From NCBI RefSeq assembly GCF_000224145.3, contig NC_020169.2, positions 1,773,479 to 1,837,478 on the forward strand: 64,000 nucleotides of DNA, given 5' to 3'. This stretch comes from Ciona intestinalis. Lineage: Eukaryota; Chordata; Ascidiacea; Phlebobranchia; Cionidae. This document shows, piece by piece, positions 52,101 to 64,000 of the stretch; the first letter of the stretch is position 1, and every line of letters begins with the position of its first letter. A program made the translations under genes and the position numbers. The notes beneath the pieces were generated by a model. It did no database searches. It saw only the letters and a list, made by a program, of their open reading frames with translations, and was not told the DNA's origin.

Positions 52101-55100
52101 TTTAGTTTGTAAACACAGCAGTAATACCGTTACCAGAAGTGTTTAGGTCATTTTTGCAATCTAATGCTTAGTAGTGCACAATACATATCCATTCAACTTT
52201 TACACTACATGAAGGACATGTCACACTACACAACTGTGAACATCTATGACCACATCTTCCCGTTTTCTTACACGAAATTTTGCACCCAGCAGGCTGGACT
52301 TTTAGAACATGCTATTTCTTGTGTGTGGCCACACAAAGGCATGTTTTAAACAAAAACATTATATTATAGCTTTTTGTTTGTTTTAAGAAATAATGAAGGT
52401 AATTAAAAAGGATTGAAGTAGATACCTTTTGAATCTTTACAATGCATGGAGAACATCTGAGATAACATAACTGGGGACATCCATGACCACATTTTTGTGT
52501 TTTTTCACATGGCATTTGACAATTATGTTGGGATGTACTTTTAAAGCATTTCATTTCTTGTGTGTGACCGCATGTCGGCATTTTCTAAAAAATCATTACA
52601 AGTTGTTTTTGGTTTAAAGAAACAAAAAGAATATTCAAGAAAGGAATGACCAAATGAACAATCTACCTTTTTAATCATTATTGGGCATGGTTTACATTCT
52701 TCGCCACATGAGAGCAAGCATTGGTGACCACAGCTCAATTTGTTTGGACATGGAATCTTACAAACAAACTGTTTGGGTTTAATTCCACATTTCATCGTTT
52801 GGATATGCTGACAAACTGGCATGGTCTAAAACAGAAGCAAAGTTTAACAGTATATTTTAATAATACAAAACATACTTTGTCCACCAATACAGGACAAATG
52901 CTACAATCTTCCCAGCATTGTTTCAAACACTTGTGGTCCAAATCAGGGCATGACTTTGTGCAAGGTTTTATACATTCAAACTTGGAGTGGTCAAAATCAT
53001 CTGGGTGGCAGGTACGTGTACAAACATGTCCACAATTTAAGCGGTAATTGCATGGAACACCACAACCACCTGGAAAATATAGAAAGTTTTGACACCAATT
53101 TCATGGTAATGGAAGAACATTTTTAAAAAAGGTAGCAGACTATTTAATGCAGAATTTTCGATTAACACATGCATTTGTAAGACAAAAGCATAAAAAGACG
53201 AAAACATCGCAGAACCTCCTGGGAACTTCTGAAAGTCCTTTGCGGATTCTACTAACACACAGGTTTTTGGGTGATTCTTGCATTGCAGCTTTAAAGCAGG
53301 TCCAATTAATTGATCTCTTTCCAAATCTGATACGATTGACTCCCAAATTTTGCTTTCACTTCGAAGTAACTAAGTAGAAAAATATGTTGAAATCAACATA
53401 AAACATGAACAAAATTAACTCAGAAAATGTTAAATGTCCTCACCTGTAAGTTTCCAATGCAGAAAAGTCCTCTTTTTGCACGAGACAGTGCCACGCACAC
53501 TCGATTGTGGTTTTTAAGAAAACCTATGCTTTTCTAAAACAACAACATAACACTGCTATTACAAAAATGTTTAGCCTAATGGTAATAAAGCATACACATT
53601 ACAACAACTACCTGCTCATTGCTCCTGACAAGAGAAAGAAGGATGATATCATTTTCTTCTCCTTGAAAATTATCCACAGCAGTCACATACACCCTCTTTA
53701 GTTCATTTGCACTTGAGCGAATAATGTTCTTCAACGCAAGCACCTGGCCTTTATAAATATTATTGTTAACTGCAACTACAATTCCTATTTTCAAAGTTTT
53801 CTTTTCTACTGTATTTCAATGAAAATACCAATGTTTTACTTGAAAGGGGACTTAACTGGTTAATCTTAACGTACCTGTATAAGTAGTTAAGATTGTAATC
53901 TGCTCAGGTTTAAACTCATGCAGGAGGAAGTATTTACAAAGCGCTACCATGAACTCTGCTTCATGTTGATTCATCTGTCAGTAAAAATGGTGTAATAGGG
54001 GATTAACATTAACAGGGATATTATGTTACTATGTACAACATTATACAACTCGGACCATTATTTTTTTTTGTCCAGAATGATTCTTTCGATTTACAAAATT
54101 ATCAAACAATTATCACATGGTCTAAATGCCAATTCAAAACACACAATTTCTAATTAACGAAATCATGCAATTTTTGTTGTCTTTTAGTATGTCATCATAT
54201 TGCATGGTACAACAGAAACTAGTGTTACTTAAAGCAAAGTACCTTAGTTTTGCCATCAATAACGTTATCCTCCATTTTGTCGTGACTTATAAAATAAAGG
54301 TAATTTTCAACTCCAGGAATATCCTCACATTTCTTGACTACCTCATGATCAGTTAGTGTTTTATAAATGTGAGGTCGTATGAGGTCAGCTATGCGAGGTC
54401 TCATGCGATGCTGGCAAGTCAGTTGGGCAAAAGGTAGTCCATTTTTAATCTAAATAAATTTAACACAGTAACATGGGCTAAGAATATAAATGCCTTTACG
54501 AACAAGAGAGTCAAGCAAATTTAAATGTATAAATGTAAATTTATAATTTTTTTACCAATCTCTCAAAAAGAGAAACGTCCAAGTTCATTTTAGTTCCAAG
54601 TTCGTAAACTGTGGGTGAAGGTTTTAATTGCTGATGATCTCCAATTAAAATAAGATGCTCTGTACTTTGTGGCATGGATGTTACAATGTGAGCTTCCAGC
54701 ACTTCTGCTGCTTCTTCTACAATGACCACTTTAACCTGCCGAAATATTAAATTCTCAATAGTTATATTTAAAAGTTTCAATATTACCTTATAAATATAAC
54801 ATATGAGTAACATGTATACCATACGAATGGTAAACAAATCGTTAGTGTGGATATGTATCAGTTACACCACAAACCAGTATGCTACTCTACACGTTTGTTT
54901 AATATGTTACTTACTGGTAGTCTGTTTATAATAGACCTGTACTTCGCAGCACCAGTGGTTGTCATTCCAATAACATCAGCTCCCCTTAAAACTGCAAAAC
55001 TTTCTTCTTCACGGATTGCATTTAATTGTGCAGCCTGTTTATTAAGGTGAACAATGTGTTGTTCAATTTCTCTCTTAAAAGGTGTTTTCCAAAGGTCAAC

Positions 55101-58100
55101 CCATAATCTACAAAAATGTAGACTTTAATCAACTTATAAAAAAGTTTAACAACTTGCGCTTAAAATTATGTACTGCACAAACAACATAAATATTGTTACA
55201 GCATAACCAAGAAGCAACCAGTTATTAAATGAAATACAAATTAATCAATATAGCTTCCAGCAGTACCTGTACAACTCCCATCTTTCAGATTCGGTAAGGC
55301 TCATAATATTTTCAACTGCTTCCATTTCAGACATGGACATTGTTTTTGTTTGGTTTAACTTAGTGTTTAGGGCTTTGCTTTTTGCTTGTTTGTTTGATTT
55401 TGACAAAATATCTGCTAAAAATATATACACAACATATGGTTCATAGGTAAAAGTCAATATTAAAACCTATCTTGAGCAAAAATCATTGAAAAGTTGTTGC
55501 TACGATTGATTTTGCTTTTTTTCTTATTACATATTGAAGTTTCAAAGTCTAAGAATGAATGAATTACTGTGTAAAGTTTACTAGAATATTTAACCTGTGT
55601 CTATTTTTCGAGTGTCTTGATTAAAATCAAAAATCAAGAAATTGCTTCATACAGTTAAACAAACCTCTTGGCCCTCTTTGTTTTATCTTTAACCACTCTG
55701 CAACATGATTTGAAAATTCCTCTTCTGGTATGGATGCTGAAACCAAATTAAAATCCAATGGACAATGTGGCATGATTCCTAACTTATATTGTTCCATATT
55801 CTTAGACAGTAATTAAATATTTTAAATCTGTAGAAAGATACATTAAAAAATATTTTAAAACACCAACTTTTATTTTGTTCATGGGCAAGGACATATAGTG
55901 CGCCTTTTACTTCAATCTGATTATAGATGCATAAAAGATGCTCAACACTTTCAGGTGGATTGATGTCTTCCAAAAAGTTGTAGACTATGTCTAAAATACA
56001 CTGTTTGTTAAGTTTGTCTTGACAAACATGATTTTTTATAAACATGATGTACCTGGACATATAATCACTGGGACATTATTCCAAGGATTGTTTGTCATCC
56101 AAGCGACAACAGAAGGAATATCTAGGCTCTCTGTTTTCACATTAAAACATTAGTTGAAATAAAATACAAAACCTTGGATAACTGCACATCAACATCTAGT
56201 TAGAACTATACAAATGACAACCAGCGTAAATGTTGCAACAAAATCTAACAGAATTACCTAGAACACCGACCTGTTTGAACAACTGCTTGTTTGATATGAT
56301 TTATATGGAACCTCTGATCCAGTAATGGTTGAGCCCAAACAGGTAAAACTTCTGTTGGTGTAAAGATTTTGTTAAAGCCACCATAATAAATCAGTTTGCA
56401 ACATTTCACCTTCAACTATGTAGCTTATAGAAGTCAAGTCTTGAACATTAGAAAATCCTAACCAATCCAACAAAGCATTGTCACAACTTGATTTGAATTG
56501 GCCTGTCGGATAATGGATAATTTAGTTGGTGTTTGTTACTAATTTGCTGGTTACAACCATTCATCATAGCAAGTTATAGGAGCATTAATTGCTTATCTTT
56601 CCGTTGGTATTTAAAAAATGCTGTTTTATGAAGTTTTTTTTCTGAACAAATTAGCTTGAATGTCGTGTCTTAAACAAATAATTTAAAAAACTAATGCAAA
56701 TGAAATCAGATCACCTAGTTGGTAGAAGGTAACAATTTGCTGAAATAAATGTGGTGGAATCACAGGTTTCAACGTAGTGAGACTAATAACACGTCTACTT
56801 GATGCTTCCAACATATTTTGATTCTTTTGGATGAGTAGTATTGTTCTTTCCATATCTCCTTTAATAGGAAAAATATTTAAAAAATAAGTTTTTCTCTAGT
56901 CAGTAATACTGTGAGGTGTGATTTTCGAAACTAACTTTATTTGTTAAGAGAAATATTTCTTATTCATCGTTAATCTTTACAATACAATTTTTTACAGAAA
57001 TAAGGAAATATTGGTTCAATGAGACATGACTTTTATAGATGGAATGGTCTAGCTGAAGCAATACTGTCTAAAGTGTACCACTTACCTTTAACATCCCTAA
57101 ATCCATCACCTCTTCTATGTGATCGCTTAAGTTCACTTAACATATATTGCTTAAGACTTTCAGTTTTGCACCCGCCACCCACACGTACAATTCCACTTGG
57201 ATGGAACTTTGCTATTCCTTCCAAGAATTGATCAAGTGCATGGTTGGTGAGACACACAACAAGTGTTGGAGGTCTGTAGGATTCGTGAAACCCTGACTTG
57301 TCAACGTAGCTGTAAATAATACAGCTTAACAAAATAAAAGACATTTAAAACGACAAACCAAATTCTACCTTGGACTGTAATTGTTGGCTAACAGTAACTG
57401 CATCATTTTAAGCCCAACGTAAGTCTTCCCAGTTCCAGGAGGACCTTGTATCAAGGCTATCTCTTTTGTAATGGCAGTTTGCAAGGCAAACTTTTGTGAC
57501 TCGTCCAAGTGCAACTTGTCAACAGTTGGCCAGTGTGAGTAATTCAAAACATTTACACCAGAATTTCCTTATTCACATATAATAAAAGTTACTTCACACT
57601 TTTACAGACATGTCAAAGAACAGTAGCCTACCGTATACGTAGAATTGTTTATGATATATAGAAATTTTATCTGGTGATGATTCATCCGTTAATGGTTCAA
57701 AGGTGTAATAAGAATCGGAATAGTGCAAATACATCGGGGATTGTATTTCCTTGGAGCAGTTGACTATGTATTGATTCAAAGGAAGATGATAGGTTTCTGC
57801 GAAGAATGTTTTGGATTGTGACAAAAAGAGTAGAAATAACCAGGGTTAGATATAACTAGAATCTGCCCAAAAAATCTTGCAAGAATAAGAATTGTGTTTG
57901 TGTAAGATTACCTTTTAATCCAGCAAGAACATGACGGTATGGTTCAAAAAGGGCATCTGTTTTAATGAGAGTGTATTCCAATGACACATCAACCAACTGT
58001 ACATCTCTGTTTTCTGAAAAAAATTAACTTTTATAATCAAGTAATAGAAGCACCTTAGGCTGTACTTATTTAATTTGAAGATGATTGAAACTTTATTTAA

Positions 58101-60596
58101 AAACTGTTGTTTTATTAAATATTCTAAATAGACGGCCGAAAGATAAATTAGGTCAAGCAGCAAAACTTAATGGGATGTAAAATGTGTACCTATCAACAAT
58201 CAAAACACTAGCTCTACTACTATATCATTTGTATGTACACACATGGCATGATTATACTTTCCTTTGGTATAAAAGCTTATGTGGGCTACCTATACTGTCG
58301 TTATCATTCCAATCTAACTCATCTTCTTCATCAGGTTGGTCAGGTGTTACAAATTCAACCATGAGCTTTCCTAGCTTTAACTTCTCTGGATCACTTTTTG
58401 CAACTACCCCAAACAAGAAGTGTTCCTACGAGGATTATTATTATGAACTGCATTATAAACAGTATTAAGTCTTGTTTCCTAAACAATTCTGAAACAGTGG
58501 TAAAACGTAATGCAAAATAAAATTTGGAATCGGTATAATGTAATAAAGGCTCATTAGTATTTAGACAAGTTGTGTAACATTTCAGAATTGTAAACCTTAA
58601 AATTGTCAGAAGAAAAGCAAAGAAGGTTTCCTAACATAAATCTCTTTGAGTTGTCCCACTTTACCCCCCGCAACCTCTCAACGTCGAAAATGACCAGATA
58701 TTGAATGCCTGATATAAATATATTATAATTGATATATAAGTTAACGCATCAAACATTGCCTTTACATATGTCTTCAATAAAAACAAAATTTTGCATCATA
58801 AACCTGTTTCACATGGTACTGGAAACTTCACTCGAACATTCTGATATACCTTGATGTCATTTAAGTTAGAAATCTGATTTGGGGTAGCATCTTTACCTGT
58901 AATAAAGAACATTTACAACATTTTTAAGCTCATAACATAAATAATAAATATACAGTTTATTACTAAGCTTATAATATACAACATACTTACCAAGTTTATG
59001 ATAACTTTGAATTCCTTCTCTCAAAGGTCGAACAAAGTCTTCTCGTAGCAAACGAAACTGAACATCAAGATAGTCATCAACACTGGAAGGTAAAGCAAAA
59101 GGTGTGTACATTGTGTTATTATGTTTTTCATAACTACTTAATTCCATACCAACACTAAAACTTAAATTGGTCGATATCTTTCCTTAAAGTAGTTTTTAAT
59201 ACAAATTTAAGACTGTATACCTGTCATACGGAGAACCAACCCGATTTTTTCTTAGAAATGGTTTGCTTGTCATTCTGATGTCCTCTGGAGTAGGAAAGAC
59301 AGATATAGATCTAAAATTATCTGGAGGTAGTCTGTCATCATTTGGACTATATCTGCCTTCCTTTCGATCTTCTGTGAAGTTACTGCATATAGAAAATAGA
59401 GGTAAAAATTAATCTCATAACTAACGTCTTTATTACCTAACTACTTCATCTTTACGTCTTATCACTTCTTCTAATCGGTCTTTAATATCTTTAAAGTCTC
59501 CAATAGCAAGTGTGTCCACCAAATTCTTCACACCAACAGTTAACATAGATACCTGAAAAAAATGTCCAAAATATATGCAGCAAGTCAGGTGGTGCCTGTT
59601 AGGACATGAAGCTCTTAAAATATATGATCAGGAATGTTAATATCTTAATTATAAAAAGAAATGTAATTTACCTTTGTTGCCGAATCCCGTGGTATAAGAT
59701 CAAGACACAAAGACATCAGGTGCAAGCAACATGATACTTGTCTGGCTACTTTTTCGGGATCGGGTGGGCAACTAAAAGATAATAAAACAGCTTGTATGGG
59801 TCCCAAGTTTTAATCTGTTTGTAAAATTTGACTGAACCTACCTTGCTGTTGAGTGCCCACTAATCAAAACGAAAACCTTGTTGCAAAACCCACTTTTGAT
59901 AATAGCCATTAGAGTTTTTAGAAGAAATTGACGTTGACCATCTGCTTGAGCTATTTTGCCACAAGCATAAAGCATTATTTCTGTCATACCTGTAAAGTAT
60001 GATTAAAAATAATGTCAGACTTTTCATATTAATTCCCACTGTGAGGTGTTGTGTAAACATTATATTTAATATAATAGTTACCCTTGTCCATTAACTCCAA
60101 TTTAAAACAATTAGTAAACCCAGATTTCTGCGTTGACAATGCAATGGCAGCTTGTCTAGGAGTGATATCATCATTTTGTATAATGTGTCTTAGTCGTTTG
60201 AAAAGATTTCCCAAATTGTCAGTCCTGTGTCAAAGTGTTGGACACGATTAAGTATGCGATTTAAATTTTAGGATTAAACAGCAAGTACAAACAATAATTA
60301 GGCCTACGTCATCGGATGACGGTTCACGAATTGTTCATATCTACAGTTGCACATTTAAACCATTACAAACACCATATAATTTTCAGACTATTTCAAGCAG
60401 TAGGGTGTAACACGTGCTTGTATCCAAATGGTATGTGTGTTCTCATTAACATGCGCGCAATCCTATTAAAGTAGAAAACGAGAACCATTTTTGCCTGAAT
60501 CTTGACAAATGATGAAACAACTACCTTATCACCGAGCCTGTTTTTAATTTTACTGCGTTTAAATGCACGACAAAATCAAGTGTATCGCGTGGCGTG
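49127..60596 (-). CDS. ZNFX1: ZNFX1-like helicase with NFX1-type zinc fingers, about 40 exons
   Basis: SF1 helicase/zinc-finger protein; in animals ZNFX1 acts in dsRNA sensing and small-RNA surveillance. Phased minus-strand exons were traced from 60596-60525 and 60224-60082 through 49305-49127, about 1,830 residues (human 1,918). N-terminal armadillo-like region, then [18 protein letters not shown]. Walker [18 protein letters not shown] (exon 57567-57369); [19 protein letters not shown]; Walker B-like [14 protein letters not shown] and [16 protein letters not shown] (54735-54556); [51 protein letters not shown]. Cys-rich NFX1-type modules run from 53069 to about 50587 ([39 protein letters not shown]), including three 159-nt phase-0 exons at 52825-52667, 52584-52426 and 52069-51911; a fourth module at 52345-52198 looks dead. 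Then [20 protein letters not shown] and an alpha-helical tail. No C-terminal RZ-type finger was found. The 5' end is uncertain. Confidence 0.9.
49388..49562 (-). repeat. SINE, internally deleted (part of duplicated block B, ZNFX1 intron)
   Basis: GTAACTTGCTTTTCTGGCCG, GACAGTCGTTATAACACAGG, then directly TAACAAGCCTTAAACCCATA and GCGTTAACCAACTATGCCAC. Sister of the fuller copy at 48240-48535. Confidence 0.75.
52198..52345 (-). pseudogene. Dead zinc-finger exon inside the ZNFX1-like gene
   Basis: Homologous to the neighbouring modules: [17 protein letters not shown], then in a shifted frame [20 protein letters not shown]. The expected acceptor AG before the ATG reads AA (TTTAAA|ACATGCC), and a net +1 frame change lies near 52285-52297. 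The functional exons on both sides begin and end in phase 0, so skipping this exon keeps the frame. Confidence 0.8.
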
Positions 60597-60720
60597 CTAT
60601 AGCCTTCCAATGGATCTTCTTTCGGGTCAATAGAGCGTCATACAAAAACGGTGTAAAAATAATAGGCCATTGTCCATGGAGCACAAGCTGGATTTAAGAG
60701 TTTAATCAAACATTTATTAC

Positions 60721-61095
60721 TTTGTAAAAGTGTCTGCTCCTGCAGACTTGCTTCTTCTGGAACTCGTAGCGTTTGTATAAACGTCTTGAGTAGAGCGTTG
60801 TCTTACCGATCCTCCACCAATTCCAAAGCTCGAACCACTGGTATCACGACCACTATTACCCCAACCACTATTTCGACGACCCCTAGATCCAAAACCACTA
60901 CTACCCCAACCACCGTTGCCATGGCCGCCAGTCTCAGAACCACCGTTCCTCCAAATTCTATTTTCACGACTACTAGTTCCAAAACCCCAACCACTGTTAC
61001 TGCGACCCCTGGTCCCTCGGTTACTGGTACCGCGATCAAGCGAACTGTTAGCGCCGCTGCTATAATCCACAGTACCACTGGTACTGGCTTGATGC
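60721..61095 (-). CDS. Gly/Ser/Arg-rich exon, possible N-terminus of the ZNFX1-like protein
   Basis: Open from an acceptor-like CAATACAACAG to ACAAA|GTAATA, encoding repeated Gly, Ser, Arg and Asn with RGG/RNSGWG-type units (GRGRRNSGWG-like patterns, SRENRIWRNGG). Splicing its end to the exon beginning at 60596 is phase-compatible and would give the ZNFX1 protein a low-complexity basic N-terminus, as vertebrate ZNFX1 has. Alternatively it is the last exon of a separate gene: read straight through, it stops at a TAA overlapping an AATAAA. The start codon was not found. Confidence 0.5.
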
Positions 61096-61296
61096 CTGTT
61101 GTATTGGGTAAAGATTAAAAAGATTAAAGAACAAAAGTTACGTCAAATTTTTACAACACAATGTTTTATTCGGCCAGGACAGCAGTTTAGAAACAACTGA
61201 CTGATGGTATTATACCGTAGCCTATAATCCCAAACACCAGCCCATATGTTTTAGTGCGGGCGTGTATCAACAATTCAAAATACCAGTTTTTTTATT

Positions 61297-61402
61297 ATAG
61301 TAGGGTTGGGGAAGATGGGACACCTTTAGCACATTATATCCAAATATCCTGATCGAGAAAATAGAATGAAAAGGTGTCCCATATCTCCCCACCCTACTAT
61401 AT
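61297..61402. repeat. MITE copy 18, internally deleted
   Basis: Both termini well kept (TATAGTAGGGTTGGGGAAGA and CTCCCCACCCTACTATA) around only about 60 bp of core. Confidence 0.8.
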
Positions 61403-61499
61403 TTGTTATTTTAAGGTTATTTCGAATGGGCATTTACCATAATATGACATAGAGACAAACTTAGAAAAGTGCAAACATAGACATTTAACTTTAGAATTT

Positions 61500-61643
61500 A
61501 TAGTACTGTGGTGTAGGAAGGCCTGCCACCGTTAGGACCAAAAATATATATTTTCTGATCGTGTTTTTAACAACTAACAACACAAAACGGTACGAGAAAA
61601 ACATAATCAAAACATGTCCCATATTACCCCAACCTACTATGCG
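61500..61643. repeat. MITE copy 19, degenerate
   Basis: ATAGTACTGTGGTGTAGGAA to CCCATATTACCCCAACCTAC. Confidence 0.65.
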
Positions 61644-63104
61644 AAATGTTTATTTAACGTAAAATGGATATCGCAAATACTTACCGGAACATTTTTAATA
61701 AAAGTTTACTAATTAATCATTGACATTTGAAGTTGAAACAACATTTGGTATACAGGCCTATACGAAAGTAAAAGTAAATTCGAATAATATATATATATAT
61801 TGGACATGCATGTCTCTAAAAACTAACTAAAGTTACGAATGGTCGCGTCGAGTTTCAGCGTAACATCGCAGACTTTCTACTTTCTTTTGCCAAACATATA
61901 TAGCGTCTATAAGCTCGCTACATTTCAATACCCGATATAAGAGTAGACTTTTAAGTACCGATGTTTCAGTGTTGTTGGCGGGAATTCCCGGGGAGCGAGC
62001 CGCGAGTATCGCAACGTAATTTAATTCTGTGTGCTTAAATGTTCTAATAGACGACTTACAAAAGAGGGAAAATTGATTTCTTTTATATGGCAGCTCTTTT
62101 GTGATGGTACCAAAATAATACGTACGTCAAACAAAACATACTTGCTTACCGTTAAGTAAACTTTAAGCATAATGTAATAGGACGCGCCGTTGGATTTATC
62201 GAGTTCTGAAATGATTGGAAAAAAATATTTATTTTTCGTGGGTGGACCACAAGTAAAGCCACAAAGCGAGATCCAAACAGTACCTATATTTTGGCAACAC
62301 TCGAAAAATTTATATGTGACATCTCTTCGTGATCTCACGTATACGTATAGAAGGCGAAGCTATATAACAATTTGTTTACCTTATCCTTGAATGAGGTACT
62401 GATTGCGAATAATCAACTGTATATAATGCCTTACCATGCTACGTCTCTCATGCAAAACACCATTAAGTATCATTTGCTTCCTCGTGGACCTATGACACAC
62501 AGGAAAACATCATAACAATGTTAATGCAACGAACCTATGACGAATGGGAATGCAACAAATACGTCATGACAATATTACAGTTTGCACGTTTTTTACGGTT
62601 GTTCAGTTTTTGTTAAAAACATAACATACTTTGTTATTTATCTCTTCGAAAACGATAGCGAAGATCATATATATTATAATATTTAAACAACGAAGAGAGG
62701 GGAAACGACATCAAAACCACAGTCGTTAAAACACGCTGTGGATAAAAGGTGTACGAAAGAGCGTTAGTTAAAAAGCGTGGCTGTTGAACACAATATACCG
62801 TGAACTCGTATCGAGTTGTTAAAACTTAATTAAACCATATAATGGGGGCATTTTTTAAGATATAATACGATGGGATATATTATATACAATTGTTTATTTC
62901 CTAACAAAGGCACGAGCCGTATAAAACACCTTATATAAACACTGATGAAATAACGACTGTCTTTGTGTGCTCGGCGGTGTATCTAACAGCAGTTGTTCCA
63001 ACTCAGTGGTCCTTTTGTCTAAATTGTCAGTATTAAAAATGAATAAACTTTTCCAAAATATTCACCCACTAATGTGGGACCTCGTAAGCGGAGAGTCTGT
63101 ATAA

Positions 63105-63182
63105 TGTGTATATAAACATGTTTGTGTTATAATGACTGTCGTTGCTCCGCCACGCGAGAAAAATAAATTACATTCATTCATG
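63105..63182 (+). repeat. SINE left end, inverted fragment
   Basis: TTATAATGACTGTCGTTGCT, CCGCCACGCGAG and ATAAATTACATTCATTCAT are the complement of the family left end. Confidence 0.65.
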
Positions 63183-63267
63183 TCACAAGATTTAGAAAAA
63201 CAAACCTAAGAAAAAATGAACTTCTAACTTGTTTCAGTATTGTTGTTTATTAGAAAAATCAATTATA

Positions 63268-63464
63268 TAGTAGGGTGGGGGAAGATGGGACACCTTTTAG
63301 TACATAATATCCGATTATCCTGATCGTGTTTTAAACAGTTAGCAATGTTCTATGGGAGCCGTGAAGATACGGTTTTATAATTCTTTGAATGTTCTTTGTT
63401 TACTACCCAATGAAACAAGAAAATATAATGAAAAGGTGTCCCATCTTCCCCCATTCTACTATAG
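63268..63464. repeat. MITE copy 20, best preserved
   Basis: TATAGTAGGGTGGGGGAAGA to CTTCCCCCATTCTACTATA with uninterrupted core; a good reference copy for the family. Confidence 0.9.
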
Positions 63465-64000
63465 TACTTTTTTATTTAGCAAACTTTATACTTATAGCAC
63501 GGTAATAACTATTAACGTGTTATTATTAATGATAAATAATTATGGTCGTTTGTTCGACTGCTGTTTGTTACGTATTTTTAGAAATTCATAGTTGATATTA
63601 CATATTTGCGACCGTTTTATATTACTTATTGAGCACGTAAGTGCTGGTCATCCTTTTTCGTCGAACAGTTGTTCTTGTTGTTACGTTTTAGGCGACTTTT
63701 TCCGCACTTATTTCAATTCTTAATTGTAGCATTTATTCATTAATCTCTTGATTGAAATCAAATTATAATGTGTATTTATAAATTTTGGACTAAATTTAAG
63801 ATTTAAAACTTAATTAACGATTACTATATTGTTTGTTAAAAAGCGCTGATCAAATTCAAAATGTACCTTAAACTTTAATTAGATGATTGTACTCTAAAAT
63901 GTATTTTGAACTAAGCATAGTTTTATAAACCATACTGCATACGATCGCCTAATTAGCGATTAATTAATGATTACTTTTCTGTTTGTTTAAAAGCGATAAT

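Larger units (their letters stand above)
61096..64000. other. Repeat-bearing flank, no gene seen
   Basis: Holds MITE copies 18-20, an inverted SINE fragment, an (AT)n run near 61786-61801, and a repeat at 62700-62790 related to 9340-9420 (both contain a GTTAAAACAC...TGTGGATAAAA block). Any 5' exons of the Gly/Ser/Arg-rich gene should lie here but were not identified. Confidence 0.5.

Noticed and set aside
52164..52349. Plus-strand open frame over the dead ZNFX1 module.
   Set aside because: Antisense shadow of a Cys/His-rich exon with no independent support.
60803..61118. Long open frames on the plus strand and a second minus frame over the Gly/Ser/Arg-rich exon.
   Set aside because: They are reading-frame shadows of the compositionally biased exon; only the RGG-like frame has plausible splice borders.

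Overview
The window is a gene-dense, AT-rich piece of an invertebrate chordate genome, most likely a Ciona-type sea squirt. The evidence is many short introns with clean GT-AG borders, proteins that sit close to vertebrate BRF1, BTBD6, MEN1, ANKEF1, GRHPR, TKFC and ZNFX1, and two dispersed repeat families: a tRNA-like SINE and a TA-flanked MITE with long inverted termini. The species call is inference. All gene models were built by hand from splice sites, reading phase and remembered family sequence. In the joined models the exon lengths and phases are mutually consistent.

Layout. 1-11777 (+): BRF1, the RNA polymerase III factor, with its N-terminal zinc ribbon off the left edge. Its 5.5-kb intron holds two complete genes: a BTB-BACK-PHR gene of the BTBD6/BTBD3 type on the opposite strand (1375-3265) and an unrecognised 412-residue gene on the same strand (4128-5864). 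13137-23748 (+): a KAP-family P-loop membrane NTPase ending in a SAM-like domain. Its second intron contains a complete antisense RFX transcription factor gene of the RFX4/6 type (13902-18442). 24502-27822 (+): menin (MEN1). 28374-35274 (-): ANKEF1, tail to tail with MEN1. 35275-38259: no gene seen. 38260-39436 (+): a small single-pass membrane protein with Sel1-like repeats. 39779-46898 (-): two tandem hydroxypyruvate/glyoxylate reductase genes of the GRHPR type, then an intronless triokinase/FMN cyclase (TKFC). 46899-49126: repeats, including a decayed duplicate of the end of the next gene. 49127-60596 (-): a roughly 40-exon ZNFX1-like helicase and zinc-finger gene, possibly extending to a Gly/Ser/Arg-rich exon at 60721-61095. 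61096-64000: repeats, no gene seen.

How the genes relate. There is no operon logic here. Most products are eukaryotic housekeeping or regulatory proteins: Pol III initiation, ubiquitin-ligase adaptor, chromatin scaffold, transcription factor, triose and glyoxylate metabolism, RNA surveillance. The striking features are architectural: gene-within-intron nesting at two loci, repeated exon modules in ZNFX1 (one apparently dead), tandem gene duplication, and heavy SINE/MITE loading of introns, often just downstream of 5' splice sites.
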